DNA from: Zoogloeaceae bacterium
GTDB lineage: Bacteria; Pseudomonadota; Gammaproteobacteria; Burkholderiales; Rhodocyclaceae
Direction: 5' to 3'
Assembly (NCBI GenBank): GCA_024235635.1
Contig: JACKMA010000007.1
Location: 1-64,000 of the forward strand
DNA length: 64,000 nucleotides
The position numbers and the translations under genes were made by a program. The notes under the pieces were generated by a model. It did no database searches. It was not told the DNA's origin and worked only from the letters and a program-made list of their open reading frames with translations. Positions 1 through 7,004 of this stretch are shown here, piece by piece (position 1 is the first letter of the stretch; each line of letters starts with the position of its first letter).

Positions 1-100
1 TATCGGACGGTGAGCCCGATAGCAGCCTTCCAAGCCGGCATTGCTCTAGGCTCTTGGACTGCAACGAAGATGGAGTATGCCCCAAGGTTACGGGCCCAAC

Positions 101-331
101 ATGAAGATTCCCGAGCTTCCCTGCGGCCAGTTAGTTGCGTCAGCCTTCGTGGCGGCAATAGGGGTTGTCGTCTTGATGGCCTCTCTCCTTTCTGACCTCC
201 CAACGATTGAAGAGCAATGCGGCGAGCGGTGCGCTGAGCTGAATCGCCGCGGCCGTGTCGTCCCAACGTTTCCACCCGAACAATCTGCCGCAATGCGCGG
301 GAAGGGGCCAAAACGATGTGAATGCTACTGA
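101..331 (+). CDS. Small membrane-anchored hypothetical protein
   Basis: I do not recognise a family. From the ATG at 101 it encodes 76 residues: a short polar N-terminus, one hydrophobic segment (about residues 10-31, with LVASAFVAAIGVVVLMASLL), then a short tail with four cysteines, two of them in the terminal CECY. The pattern fits a signal anchor with a small cysteine-containing domain outside the cytoplasm. An in-frame ATG at 77 would add eight residues; 101 is preferred because it puts the hydrophobic segment near the N-terminus. It sits in an AT-richer accessory stretch of orphan genes and is followed by a copy of a repeat shared with 1332-1500. It could be a spurious frame, so confidence is moderate. 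Confidence 0.4.
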   Translation: MKIPELPCGQLVASAFVAAIGVVVLMASLLSDLPTIEEQCGERCAELNRRGRVVPTFPPEQSAAMRGKGPKRCECY

Positions 332-407
332 CCCGCACCGTCAGCCAGCGGCCAGTTGCTGCCATTTGAATAACGAGCAGGATAGCTTCCGTCCGGCGGG
401 TCGGTTA

Positions 408-575
408 TGCTTTATGACTAGCTGCAGACAGGGGTCCGAGCGGGGTGAATCGTCGCAGATTGAACGCGGCCCACTCCGCCGACTTATTTTGCACGACAAG
501 GAATCCAACATGGAAACAACGCTCTACGCGGCATGTTATTCCGCATACCTGAGTTATCAAGCGATTACGCTGCCA
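408..575. repeat. Diverged long direct repeat, copy A
   Basis: This stretch aligns with 1332-1500. Shared blocks appear in the same order and spacing: CTAG at 417-420, ACAGG at 428-432, AGCGGGG at 439-445, GCGGCC at 466-471, and a GTGTTATTCCG-like block near 533-543, then CAGCGATT/AAGCGATT. No credible gene covers it. Together with the flanks, 332-740 holds no other feature I can support. Confidence 0.55.
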
Positions 576-740
576 ACGATTCCGAGGCGGCACATGGCAA
601 CCACACCGGAGCGCCGTTGCCGTGCCGAAATCTGATTCATGGGCTGTGCCAGAAGGCGCTGAAATCCCGCACCTCAACTCTGTGAGCACCTTCGCTTAGC
701 CAAGGCGAACGTCGGGCACTATGAATCGGTAGTTTCTGCG

Positions 741-977
741 TTGCGTGAAGAGCTTGAAGCAAGGTCTCCCACCAAGAACTATCGATGCATGAAGTGTGGG
801 CACGAGAGGTTCGAACTGAATCAGATTCGTGCCACGAGGACCTGGCTGAGTTCGTTCTTTGGCGTAGAGAGCGCTCAGTACAAGGCGGTCGTCTGCGCTC
901 GCTGCAAGTTCACAGAGTTCTACGAAGGCCGGGTTCCTATTGGTCAGCAGGCACTCGACATGGTGCTTGGCCGTTGA
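741..977 (+). CDS. Zinc-ribbon nucleic-acid-binding-like protein (DUF2082 type)
   Basis: A 78-residue protein with two CxxC pairs, YRCMKCGH near residue 16 and VVCARCKFTEFY near residue 51. Between them is the RxTxxxLSxFFxVES segment typical of the DUF2082 zinc-ribbon family, a group of small proteins annotated as putative nucleic-acid binders. The four cysteines should hold one zinc. No ATG fits: the frame stays open back to a TGA at 660, and the only usual-type codon is TTG at 741, so the start is uncertain. An ATG at 787 would delete the first cysteine pair. The gene lies between two copies of a long direct repeat, as if carried as a separate module. The family call is fairly secure; the cellular role is unknown. 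Confidence 0.7.
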   Translation: MREELEARSPTKNYRCMKCGHERFELNQIRATRTWLSSFFGVESAQYKAVVCARCKFTEFYEGRVPIGQQALDMVLGR

Positions 978-984
978 GTCATCC

Positions 985-1331
985 TTCCGTCTTGGATAGA
1001 GCCACCGCCGCCGGGGTGCGCCCCACTCGAACGTCGAGCGTCAGTTCATCGAGTGATTGAGGGGCGGCTCGGGGTCAAAACGATTCATCGGCGACAGGCA
1101 GCTATCGGGAAGCGAACCTTCAACGTCGGCTTTCGGGCGACGAACCCGAGGAGTCGTCGGTCGCCACCCGACCCGAAGGCGACATCCAGCTTTCCCCGAA
1201 GCTGCTGTTCGGGCATGCTTGGTGTCGCCGGGGTTCGCTGCCCCGAAGCTGCCGTTCGCGAACCAGCGCCTTCGGCCACTTCCGGTCGTTCGAAGAATGA
1301 GCCGGATAGCTGCCGTTCGGGAGGTGCGCTA
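985..1331. other. Non-coding stretch rich in degenerate GCAGCT/GCCGTTCG words
   Basis: No gene with credible protein character covers this interval. It holds repeated degenerate words such as GGCAGCTATCGGGA (1097-1110), GAAGCTGCCGTTCG (1245-1258) and ATAGCTGCCGTTCGGGA (1306-1322). A similar word recurs at 7326-7338 (GGCAGCTATCCGG). The overlapping open frames on both strands are low-complexity and Arg/Ser-rich, so I reject them as genes. Confidence 0.4.
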
Positions 1332-1500
1332 GGCTTTCTGCCTAGATTCATACAGGAGCTCAAGCGGGGCGGATCGACGAAGGTTGAGTGCGGCCATTTC
1401 TGTCAGTTTGCGCCACACACCAAAGAACTATTGCATGCAGACAATACGCGCTTCGGCGTGTTATTCCGAATACCATTCCCATTCAGCGATTCCGCAGCTG
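1332..1500. repeat. Diverged long direct repeat, copy B
   Basis: Partner of 408-575: CTAG at 1341-1344, ACAGG at 1352-1356, AGCGGGG at 1363-1369, GCGGCC at 1390-1395, then GTGTTATTCCG at 1458-1468 and CAGCGATTCCG at 1484-1494. The copy starts about 920 bp after the first and ends just before a small orphan gene, so the two copies bracket the zinc-ribbon gene. Confidence 0.55.
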
Positions 1501-1520
1501 AGAGCAGGTGAGAGGTTCCC

Positions 1521-1979
1521 GTGGTTTGCCTAAAACGTATCGGAATTGCATTGGGCATAATTGTCATCGTAATTGCAGTTGCGCATTTCGCCTTAATGCG
1601 ATACGCGGAAACATATTCCTTTGCTCCTGGCGACCCTGAACAAGCCCAACTCGCAGCAGAGCACGCCGAGTGTGCTGGTTACTATACAGTTGTGCTTGTT
1701 TCCTTAAAGAAGGACAATCCAGAATACGCACAACTCGAAAAGCAATACACCAAAGAGATTAAGCACCACGTGAGGATGGGCCGCAACTTCTCGCCTGATA
1801 AAACGCAATTCGACGAGCAAGTCGTGAAGGGCGCTTCTCAGTTTATAGATGCAGGGGTAAATGCTGCCAAGACTGAAAAGGTGCCTGAACTCGTCGATAA
1901 AAAAGGGCTTCAGTGCTTGCGTACGGCGTCTCGCAGTGCCGACTTCGTTATGCGCAAGCTCGAAGAAAGAAACAGGTAG
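1521..1979 (+). CDS. Hypothetical protein with one N-terminal membrane segment
   Basis: A 152-residue protein starting at GTG, with a GAGAGG Shine-Dalgarno-like tract 9-14 bases upstream. Residues about 5-26 form one hydrophobic helix (RIGIALGIIVIVIAVAHFAL). The remainder is a charged, probably helical domain with three cysteines, expected on the far side of the membrane. Codon use is more AT-rich than in the core genes downstream, which fits horizontal acquisition. It follows the second copy of the long repeat. I do not recognise a family and assign no function. Confidence 0.6.
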   Translation: MVCLKRIGIALGIIVIVIAVAHFALMRYAETYSFAPGDPEQAQLAAEHAECAGYYTVVLVSLKKDNPEYAQLEKQYTKEIKHHVRMGRNFSPDKTQFDEQVVKGASQFIDAGVNAAKTEKVPELVDKKGLQCLRTASRSADFVMRKLEERNR

Positions 1980-2061
1980 TGATGCCAAAACCCTCTTGCA
2001 TTTCGTTTGTGGCGACCGAAGAAAATGTCTGCGCAGGCGCCTCACTTTTCAACCAATTCAC

Positions 2062-2312
2062 ATGAATCAAGAAGCGGCCATTAAGTCCGTCAAAACGGGC
2101 ACCAGGGTTGTTTTCACCTCAAAAGAAGGTGTTTTTTTCTGTGCGTTACGAGTCGTCAAAATTGACGCCATGCAAGAGAGTCTGGGGTTACACCCAGGGC
2201 TATCGCACCTACATGACATAGCTGCCGCTGAATTTTCGTTCACAGTCATGAGCTTACGAAACGGCTGTTCACAGGGCTGCAAATTGTGTAGTTTCCTCGT
2301 CTTTTGGGGATC
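2062..2312 (+). pseudogene. Small orphan gene truncated by the IS21-family element
   Basis: From the ATG at 2062 the frame reads about 83 residues of ordinary-looking protein (MNQEAAIKSVKTGTRVVF...) before the left end of the insertion sequence at 2313. After that the frame runs on into the IS end and stops at 2352. No Shine-Dalgarno tract is obvious and I recognise no family. The call rests on reasonable composition and on the abrupt change at the IS boundary. It may simply be a chance frame. Confidence 0.35.
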
Positions 2313-2340
2313 TGTTGCTAGGCGCCGAAAATTAACCAGT
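2313..2340 (+). repeat. Left terminal inverted repeat of the IS21-family element
   Basis: TGTTGCTAGGCGCCGAAA followed by ATTAACCAG. It pairs with the right end at 4870-4897; the GGCGCCGAAA core is identical in both. Confidence 0.75.
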
Positions 2341-2417
2341 TTTGGGTGGTGATTTGCGCTGAAAATTGACCAGGGTGATTCAGTCGTCTGCTCATCTTTT
2401 GAGCAGGCATATCGAGG

Positions 2418-3918
2418 ATGATCACCATGAACATGCTGGGCAAGATTCGGCGCCTGAAGCTTCGCGACGGGCTGTCGATCAGCGAGATCTGCCGTCGCAC
2501 CGGATTGGCCAGGAACACCGTCAGGCGCTGGCTGAACAGTGCGGAGGGCACGGAGCCGAAGTACCGCAGGACGGCACAGCCGACGGTGCTGGCGCCGTTC
2601 GAAGCGCGGCTTCGTCAATGGCTCGAAACCGACGCCCGCCGTCCCAAGCGGGAGCGACGCACGGCGCTGGCACTGCACGCGGAATTGAAGGCGCTGGGTT
2701 TCACCGGCAGCTACACCCGGGTCGCTGAGTTCGTCCGACGCTGGCGAGCCGAGGGCGGCAAACCGGCAAAGAACGCGTTCGTGCCGCTCGCCTTCGAGTT
2801 CGGCGAAGCCTTTCAGTTCGACTGGAGCGAGGAGACGCTGGTGATCGGCGGCTTCCACCGCAGGTCATGCTCGCCCACACCAAGCTGTGTGCGAGCCGGG
2901 CGTTCCACCTGTCCGCCTACCCGACGCAGAGCCACGAGATGTTGTTCGATGCCCATACGCGCGCCTTCCGGGCCTTCGGCGGCATCGCCCGGCGCGGCAT
3001 CTACGACAATATGCGCACCGCCGTCGACAAGGTTGGCGTGGGCAAGCGCAGGATCGTGAACACCCGCTTTGCCGCGATGGCGGCCCATTATCTGTTCGAC
3101 CCGGAGTTTTGCAACGTCGCGTCGGGATGGGAGAAGGGATCGTCGAGAAGAACGTTCAGGACAGCCGTCGCCGTGTCTGGCAGGACGCCCACCAACAGCG
3201 CTTCGGCAGCTTCGCGGAGCTCAATGTCTGGCTCGACCAGCGCTGCCGGACGCTGTGGTCCGAGTTGCGCTATCCGGGTGTGGAGCACCTGACGGTGGCC
3301 GACGCCCTGACCATCGAGCGCGACGCCCTGTTGCCGATGCTGCCGGCCTTCGACGGCTACGTGGAGGCGATCACGCCGGTGTCGAGCACCTGCCTGGTCG
3401 GCGTCGAGCGCAACAAGTACTCGGTGCCGAGCCGCTTCGCCAACGGCAAGCTGAGCATCCACATCTATCCCGACCGGATTGAGGCCCACGACGAGGAGGG
3501 ACTGGTCGCCCGGCACGAGCGCAGTTTCGAGCGCGGCGAAGTCTGCTACGACTGGCGCCACTACATCGACCTGATCGAGCGCAAACCCGGCGCCTTGCGA
3601 AACGGTGCGCCGTTCGCCGACATGCCCGAGGCGCTGCAGCGCCTGCGCAGCTTGCTGGTGCGCCGCCCGGGCGGCGACCGGCTGATGGCCGACGTGCTCG
3701 CCTGCGTGCCGCGCCACGGCCTCGAAGCGGTGCTGGTCGCCGTCGAACTGATCCTCGATGCCGGCAGCGTCAGCGCCGAGCACGTGCGCAATGTGCTCTC
3801 TCGGCTGGGCGAGGCGGCTTCGCCGTCCCGGGTCGAAACGAAGCTCGCCCTCGACGAGGAACCCCTGGCCGACACGGCCCGCTACGACCGGCTGAACGCG
3901 GAGACCGAGCATGACTGA
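2418..3918 (+). pseudogene. istA: IS21 transposase IstA, broken by two 1-base deletions
   Basis: Read across three frames this is a full-length IS21 transposase of about 500 residues: an N-terminal helix-turn-helix (ISEICRRTGLARNTVRRWL, residues 18-36), the integrase-type catalytic core beginning at FQFDWSEE, and a C-terminal domain ending four bases into istB. The frame slips near 2862 (GFHR to VMLAHTKLC) and again near 3136 (GWEKG to IVEKNVQ). Each slip is repaired by adding one base to a short G or A/G run. IstA would normally cut and join the IS ends as an RNase-H-fold recombinase. As written it yields only truncated pieces. The same type of indel hits several other genes here, so an assembly error is possible. 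Confidence 0.85.
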
Positions 3919-4732
3919 GATCGTCTCCCAATTGAAATCGCTGCGCCTGCACGGCATGGCGCAGCGCTACGAGGAACTGATGGCCCAAGGTGGCGTCGGT
4001 CTGCAGAGCGCGGCCCGGGTGATCGAGTGCCTGCTCGAATCGGAAGTCACCGACCGGCACGTGCGTTCGATCCGCTACCAGATGAGCGCCGCCCGCTTCC
4101 CGGTTCACCGGGATCTCGCCGGTTTCGACTTCGGCCAATCACGGGTCGATGAGAAGCTCATCCGCGAACTTGCCAGCGCCCAGTTCATCGACGCGGCGGC
4201 CAACGTCGTCTTCGTCGGCGGCACCGGATCGGGGAAAACGCACCTCGCGACCGCCTTGGGCGTCGACGCCATCACCCGCCACGGCAAGCGGGTTCGCTTC
4301 CATTCGACCGTCGATCTGGTCAACCAGCTCGAACTCGAGAAGGCGGCCGGCAAGCATGGACGGATCGCCGAGCGGCTGATGCACGTCGACCTGGTCGTGC
4401 TCGACGAACTGGGATACCTGCCGTTCAGCCAGGCCGGCGGCGCCTTGCTCTTCCACCTGCTCTCGAAGCTCTACGAGCGCACCAGCGTGGCCATTACGAC
4501 GAATCTCAGCTTCTCCGAATGGCCCGCCGTCTTCGGCGACGCCAAGATGACCACGGCGCTGCTCGACCGGCTCACCCACCACTGCCATATCGTCGAGACC
4601 GGCAACGAGTCGTTCCGTTACCGGCAGAGCAGCCAGACGGCGAAGGCAAGGGTGAAGGCGAGGGAGCAGAGCAGGAAGCCAAAGATCTCGTCGAACACCG
4701 CTGAGACGACCGCAGAGGCCGAGCCCTTCTGA
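3911..4732 (+). CDS. istB: IS21 transposition helper ATPase IstB
   Basis: A 273-residue AAA+ ATPase of the DnaC/IstB family, intact. Walker A is GGTGSGKTH near residue 102. Walker B and its continuation are VVLDELGYLPFSQ near residue 163. The later ALLDRLTHHCHIVETGNES segment carries the arginine-finger region and the conserved tail. IstB stimulates IstA and helps choose the target. The gene overlaps the 3' end of istA by 8 bases, the usual translational coupling in IS21. The last ~40 residues are Lys/Ala/Thr-rich. A strong hairpin follows at once. Confidence 0.93.
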   Translation: MTEIVSQLKSLRLHGMAQRYEELMAQGGVGLQSAARVIECLLESEVTDRHVRSIRYQMSAARFPVHRDLAGFDFGQSRVDEKLIRELASAQFIDAAANVVFVGGTGSGKTHLATALGVDAITRHGKRVRFHSTVDLVNQLELEKAAGKHGRIAERLMHVDLVVLDELGYLPFSQAGGALLFHLLSKLYERTSVAITTNLSFSEWPAVFGDAKMTTALLDRLTHHCHIVETGNESFRYRQSSQTAKARVKAREQSRKPKISSNTAETTAEAEPF

Positions 4733-4740
4733 CCGGCGCC

Positions 4741-4791
4741 GCGCGCTGGGAAGCGGCTTCGGGCTACGCCCTTCGCCGCTTCCCAGCGCGC
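4741..4791 (+). terminator. 17-bp perfect stem-loop after istB
   Basis: Arms 4741-4757 (GCGCGCTGGGAAGCGGC) and 4775-4791 are exact inverse complements, with a smaller nested GGGC/GCCC pair inside. It begins eight bases after the istB stop. No T-run follows, so it may act as a rho-assisted terminator or as a barrier to read-through. Confidence 0.6.
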
Positions 4792-4869
4792 ACCTTCCTT
4801 CGCTAAACTTATCCACAGCCGCTCAATGACACGCGGCTATCGGCCCCTGGTCAAAATTCAACGCAAACA

Positions 4870-4897
4870 GGTGGTCAAGTTTCGGCGCCAACGGACA
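4870..4897 (-). repeat. Right terminal inverted repeat of the IS21-family element
   Basis: Its reverse complement reads TGTCCGTTGGCGCCGAAA then CTTGACCACC, matching the left end at 2313-2340. A subterminal TTTTGACCAG copy lies further inward, near 4845-4856. Confidence 0.75.
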
Positions 4898-4997
4898 TTT
4901 CTGAACACTGATCGGAGTTGCTAGGTTGCCCAATCTCCTGGTCCCTCACCACGTCTTGCGTTGGTCTTGAACTGAGGCCCCTTCCCTCCACCGGCAT
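4898..4997 (-). pseudogene. N-terminal stub of the group II intron reverse transcriptase/maturase
   Basis: From the ATG at 4997 the minus strand reads MPVEGRGLSSRPTQDVVRDQ and continues EIGQPSNS, the N-terminus characteristic of reverse transcriptases of attC-associated class-C introns. Only about 33 codons remain before the IS21 end at 4897. All catalytic domains (finger-palm, the YADD box, domain X) are lost, so the fragment has no activity. Confidence 0.7.
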
Positions 4998-5432
4998 TAC
5001 CCGGCTTCCCCGGTACTACGGGCCTCTCCGCCACCCCAGGGCGCCCGGACCGTCTCTCACGAGCGTCCGGTTGGTCATCCCTGACCACGCCAAGGGGCTT
5101 CCCGTGTTGCGTGCGCTTTCCTTGTGTACATGCTGTCGCCACTACCCCGGCACAGCGACGGGCGGTCCAAGCTTGCTCATCCGGTCCGTCGTATCAGCCT
5201 TCCCCGGTATGGCCGCCGGGTCGGCCTGTGCATCGGCATTTTCGAGGCTTACTCAGCGTTCACTCGCGTTACGGCCTGCACACTCGCGCTTGCCACCGTA
5301 TTTCGTGGCCCGCTATCCGAAGGCTTCAGCCACTTCGTTACCTCCATGACTGCTCCGGTTGCTTCCGGCGGGAGCATTTTCGCCGGGTGGGGCTTTCACC
5401 CACTGGAAAAGCGCCGCCTTGGCACGGCGCAC
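4898..5432 (-). mobile_element. 5' fragment of a class-C (attC-associated type) group II intron
   Basis: On the minus strand the sequence begins near GTGCGCCGTGCCAAGG (5432 downward) and continues through GGTGAAAGCCCC, GTGGCTGAAGCC and GAGAGACGGTCCGGGCGCCC, the kind of conserved ribozyme text seen at the start of bacterial class-C introns. It runs into the beginning of the intron-encoded reverse transcriptase. About 535 bases remain. The rest of the reverse transcriptase and domains V-VI are missing, cut off at the right end of the IS21 element (4897). Without domain V the fragment cannot splice. The long open frames here on both strands are the usual spurious hypothetical proteins of this RNA. 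The exact 5' boundary is my estimate. Confidence 0.75.
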
Positions 5433-5468
5433 ACCCAATGGAGCCGGCCAAAAATCCGAAAAGCTGTC

Positions 5469-5531
5469 GTTCAACGTTCGCGTTGAGCCGCGCGCCGACG
5501 AAGCGCGTCGGACTCAAACGCGTTGTTGTTC
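5469..5531. repeat. attC-like integron recombination site
   Basis: The imperfect palindrome has the layered form of an attC site. An outer GTTCAAC box (5469-5475) can pair its CAAC with GTTG on the right. Next come an internal loop, a GCGTTGAG/CTCAAACGC stem with one unpaired base, and a central CCGACG...CGTCGG hairpin. GTTCAAC fits the RYYYAAC core, and its complement GTTGAAC fits GTTRRRY. It lies ten bases beyond the stop of the PEP-CTERM gene, as attC does in a cassette, and 36 bases from the group II intron start. The opposite core (GTTGTTC) is a poorer match, and no integrase gene is in the window. Confidence 0.55.
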
Positions 5532-5540
5532 GAAGTGCGG

Positions 5541-6500
5541 TTACGTAGTCCGCTCGCGTCCGAGGCGGCGGGCAGCAAGCGCCGACAGGCCGGCGGCAAC
5601 GAGAAGCGCGGAACCGGGTTCCGGGACGGGATTCGTTGGCGGCGTCGGATCCGTTGCGGTCACTACGGAATAGTCCGAGACGCTACCCACACCAAGTGCA
5701 AAAACCGGCGCTTCGCCGCCGGCGGGCAAACCGTAAAGGAAAAACTGGACATTCATCACCTCGAGATGATCGGGATCGAAGAAGGTCGCATCGGTTGGGA
5801 GGCCCGCGGAATTCCACAGGTCTTCATCCGGATTGCTTACGGCGGCCAGCCCGAACAGAAAGATGAAGAGATCGCCATCAGCTGTGCTCACGACATACGG
5901 GTTGAACGCACTGATTACGTCCGTGCCTGCAGCGTTTTCCACACCCCCGAAGAACAGGACGAAGTTGTCGCGATCGGGGAAGGTCACCGAGCCGCCAGGA
6001 CTCCCCAGCTGGGTCGGCACATCATCTCCGACGAATCCAACGTTCGATGTGAGCGTTCCGGTGCATCCGAGAAATCCAACGCAGCCGACACTTCCGGACA
6101 CCTCGGTTTGTACAATCGCCGGGGTTCCAGCGGCGACGCCGCCAATGTCGGCGTCAAAAGTGGTACCCCAAAGGGCAAGCGAAATCGCCGTGATCGGCGA
6201 AAGGTAGTTGGCAATGTGCTGATTGCCTGAAGCAATCTGCTGATACGGGACCGTGTTCGTGTCGTAGGTGACCGATCCGGTCAGGGCTGCGGTCCCTCCT
6301 GTGCCGGTCCCGGTGCCATAGACGCCATCGATCACTTGGCCGATCGTGGAGCCGCCAAACGCCGCGTCCATGCCTCCGAATGTAACAGTCGACTCGAAAT
6401 CGATGGTCACCAGGGCGGCGTTGGCGACCAGCGCGGCGATGCTCAGACCGATACCAAGTGAGGTTCTTGCCAGCAGTTGCGTTGCTCTTGATTTTTTCAT
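5541..6500 (-). CDS. PEP-CTERM sorting-domain protein
   Basis: A 319-residue exported protein. It has a signal peptide (MKKSRATQ, then a hydrophobic stretch to about residue 29), a Gly/Thr/Asp-rich secreted body, and a C-terminal sorting signal: PVPEPGSALLVAAGL, then an arginine cluster at the end. Such signals are read by an exosortase, which releases the protein to the envelope or extracellular polymer in EPS-forming Proteobacteria. No exosortase gene is in this window. The start at 6500 follows AAGGAAAG; an upstream ATG at 6539 would spoil the signal peptide. The attC-like palindrome lies directly after the stop, so this may be, or have been, an integron cassette. The function of the body is unknown. 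Confidence 0.85.
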   Translation of the reverse strand: MKKSRATQLLARTSLGIGLSIAALVANAALVTIDFESTVTFGGMDAAFGGSTIGQVIDGVYGTGTGTGGTAALTGSVTYDTNTVPYQQIASGNQHIANYLSPITAISLALWGTTFDADIGGVAAGTPAIVQTEVSGSVGCVGFLGCTGTLTSNVGFVGDDVPTQLGSPGGSVTFPDRDNFVLFFGGVENAAGTDVISAFNPYVVSTADGDLFIFLFGLAAVSNPDEDLWNSAGLPTDATFFDPDHLEVMNVQFFLYGLPAGGEAPVFALGVGSVSDYSVVTATDPTPPTNPVPEPGSALLVAAGLSALAARRLGRERTT

Positions 6501-6560
6501 TTCTTTCCTTCCGCCGTACCCGAAATAGGGCCAATTCATTTGTCAATAACTGTAAATATG

Positions 6561-6598
6561 CCGATGATCCGCAATTGCAATAGCGACGTGATCATCGG
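6561..6598. promoter_or_regulatory. 9-bp perfect inverted repeat upstream of the PEP-CTERM gene
   Basis: CCGATGATC at 6561-6569 and GATCATCGG at 6590-6598 are exact inverse complements separated by 20 bases. The repeat lies 61-98 bases upstream of the start codon at 6500. It could be an operator or an RNA hairpin in the leader. No regulator is identified. Confidence 0.4.
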
Positions 6599-6774
6599 AC
6601 GACGAAGAAAGCACTTTGCGTACCACGTATGAATATTCAGGCGTCCGTAAGGTTTCGACGGTGACGCTGTAAATTTTTCCGACAAGACGAGATGATCTAT
6701 CGAGAGTAACCGGTAACCGAGCGAAGCCCTTGCTAATGCGCGAGCCTTGAGATAGGTGGATTCAATATCCAAGC

Positions 6775-6876
6775 GTGTTGCTCGCCGCCGCCACCGTCGA
6801 CCGGCTGCGTCACAACGCCTATTGCCTGACGTTGGACGGGCTTCTTACCGCGCCCCGAGACAGGGCAATGCTCTGA
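6775..6876 (+). pseudogene. Remnant of the C-terminus of an IstB-type ATPase
   Basis: The frame reads VLLAAATVDRLRHNAYCLTL followed by DGLLTAPR and a stop. This resembles the C-terminal VDRLRH.AY segment of a different IS21-family IstB from the one at 3911-4732. Nothing upstream continues the protein, so it is a short relic of an older insertion. Confidence 0.55.
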
Positions 6877-6882
6877 ACTTAA

Positions 6883-6981
6883 GGAAGCGCTGAATAAATC
6901 GGGTTTCCGCCACTAAGCCGAGGACAACCTTTTGAATTTCAATAGGGTGCCGCCGCGGACGATGAATAAATCAGCGCTTCC
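6883..6981. mobile_element. 99-bp MITE-like element with TTAA flanks
   Basis: The element starts GGAAGCGCTGAATAAATC and ends with the reverse complement of GGAAGCGCTGATTTATTC. The outer 11 bases of the two ends are identical. TTAA stands directly outside both ends (6879-6882 and 6982-6985), as expected for a 4-bp target duplication. There is no room for a transposase, so it would be moved in trans by a related IS. A third copy of the end follows at once. Confidence 0.65.
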
Positions 6982-6985
6982 TTAA

Positions 6986-7004
6986 GGAAGCGCTGAACAA
7001 TTCA
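6986..7004 (+). repeat. Third copy of the GGAAGCGCTGA terminal repeat
   Basis: AGGAAGCGCTGAACAATTC starts right after the TTAA that closes the 99-bp element. It looks like the end of a second, decayed relative whose other end I could not find in the window. Confidence 0.45.

Larger units (their letters stand above)
2313..4897 (+). mobile_element. IS21-family insertion sequence, 2585 bp
   Basis: The element has the standard IS21 layout of istA then istB, the two genes overlapping slightly. Its ends read TGT...GGCGCCGAAAaTTaACCA on the left and the reverse complement of TGT...GGCGCCGAAAcTTgACCA on the right. A second subterminal pair of TTGACCAG/TTTTGACCAG repeats lies inside, as usual for IS21 ends. 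Bases next to the two ends (ggatc on the left, tttct on the right) do not match, so no target duplication is visible. The right flank is a group II intron and the left flank is unrelated, which suggests a deletion or recombination next to the element after insertion. istA is frameshifted, so this copy is probably not autonomous. Confidence 0.85.

Noticed and set aside
255..635. 126-codon frame crossing the first long repeat
   Set aside because: Arg-rich, runs through the repeat, and no corresponding frame is kept in the second repeat copy.
4918..5548. Several 73-145 codon hypothetical proteins around 4918-5548
   Set aside because: They overlap the group II intron RNA; only the 4997-4898 minus frame has reverse-transcriptase character.
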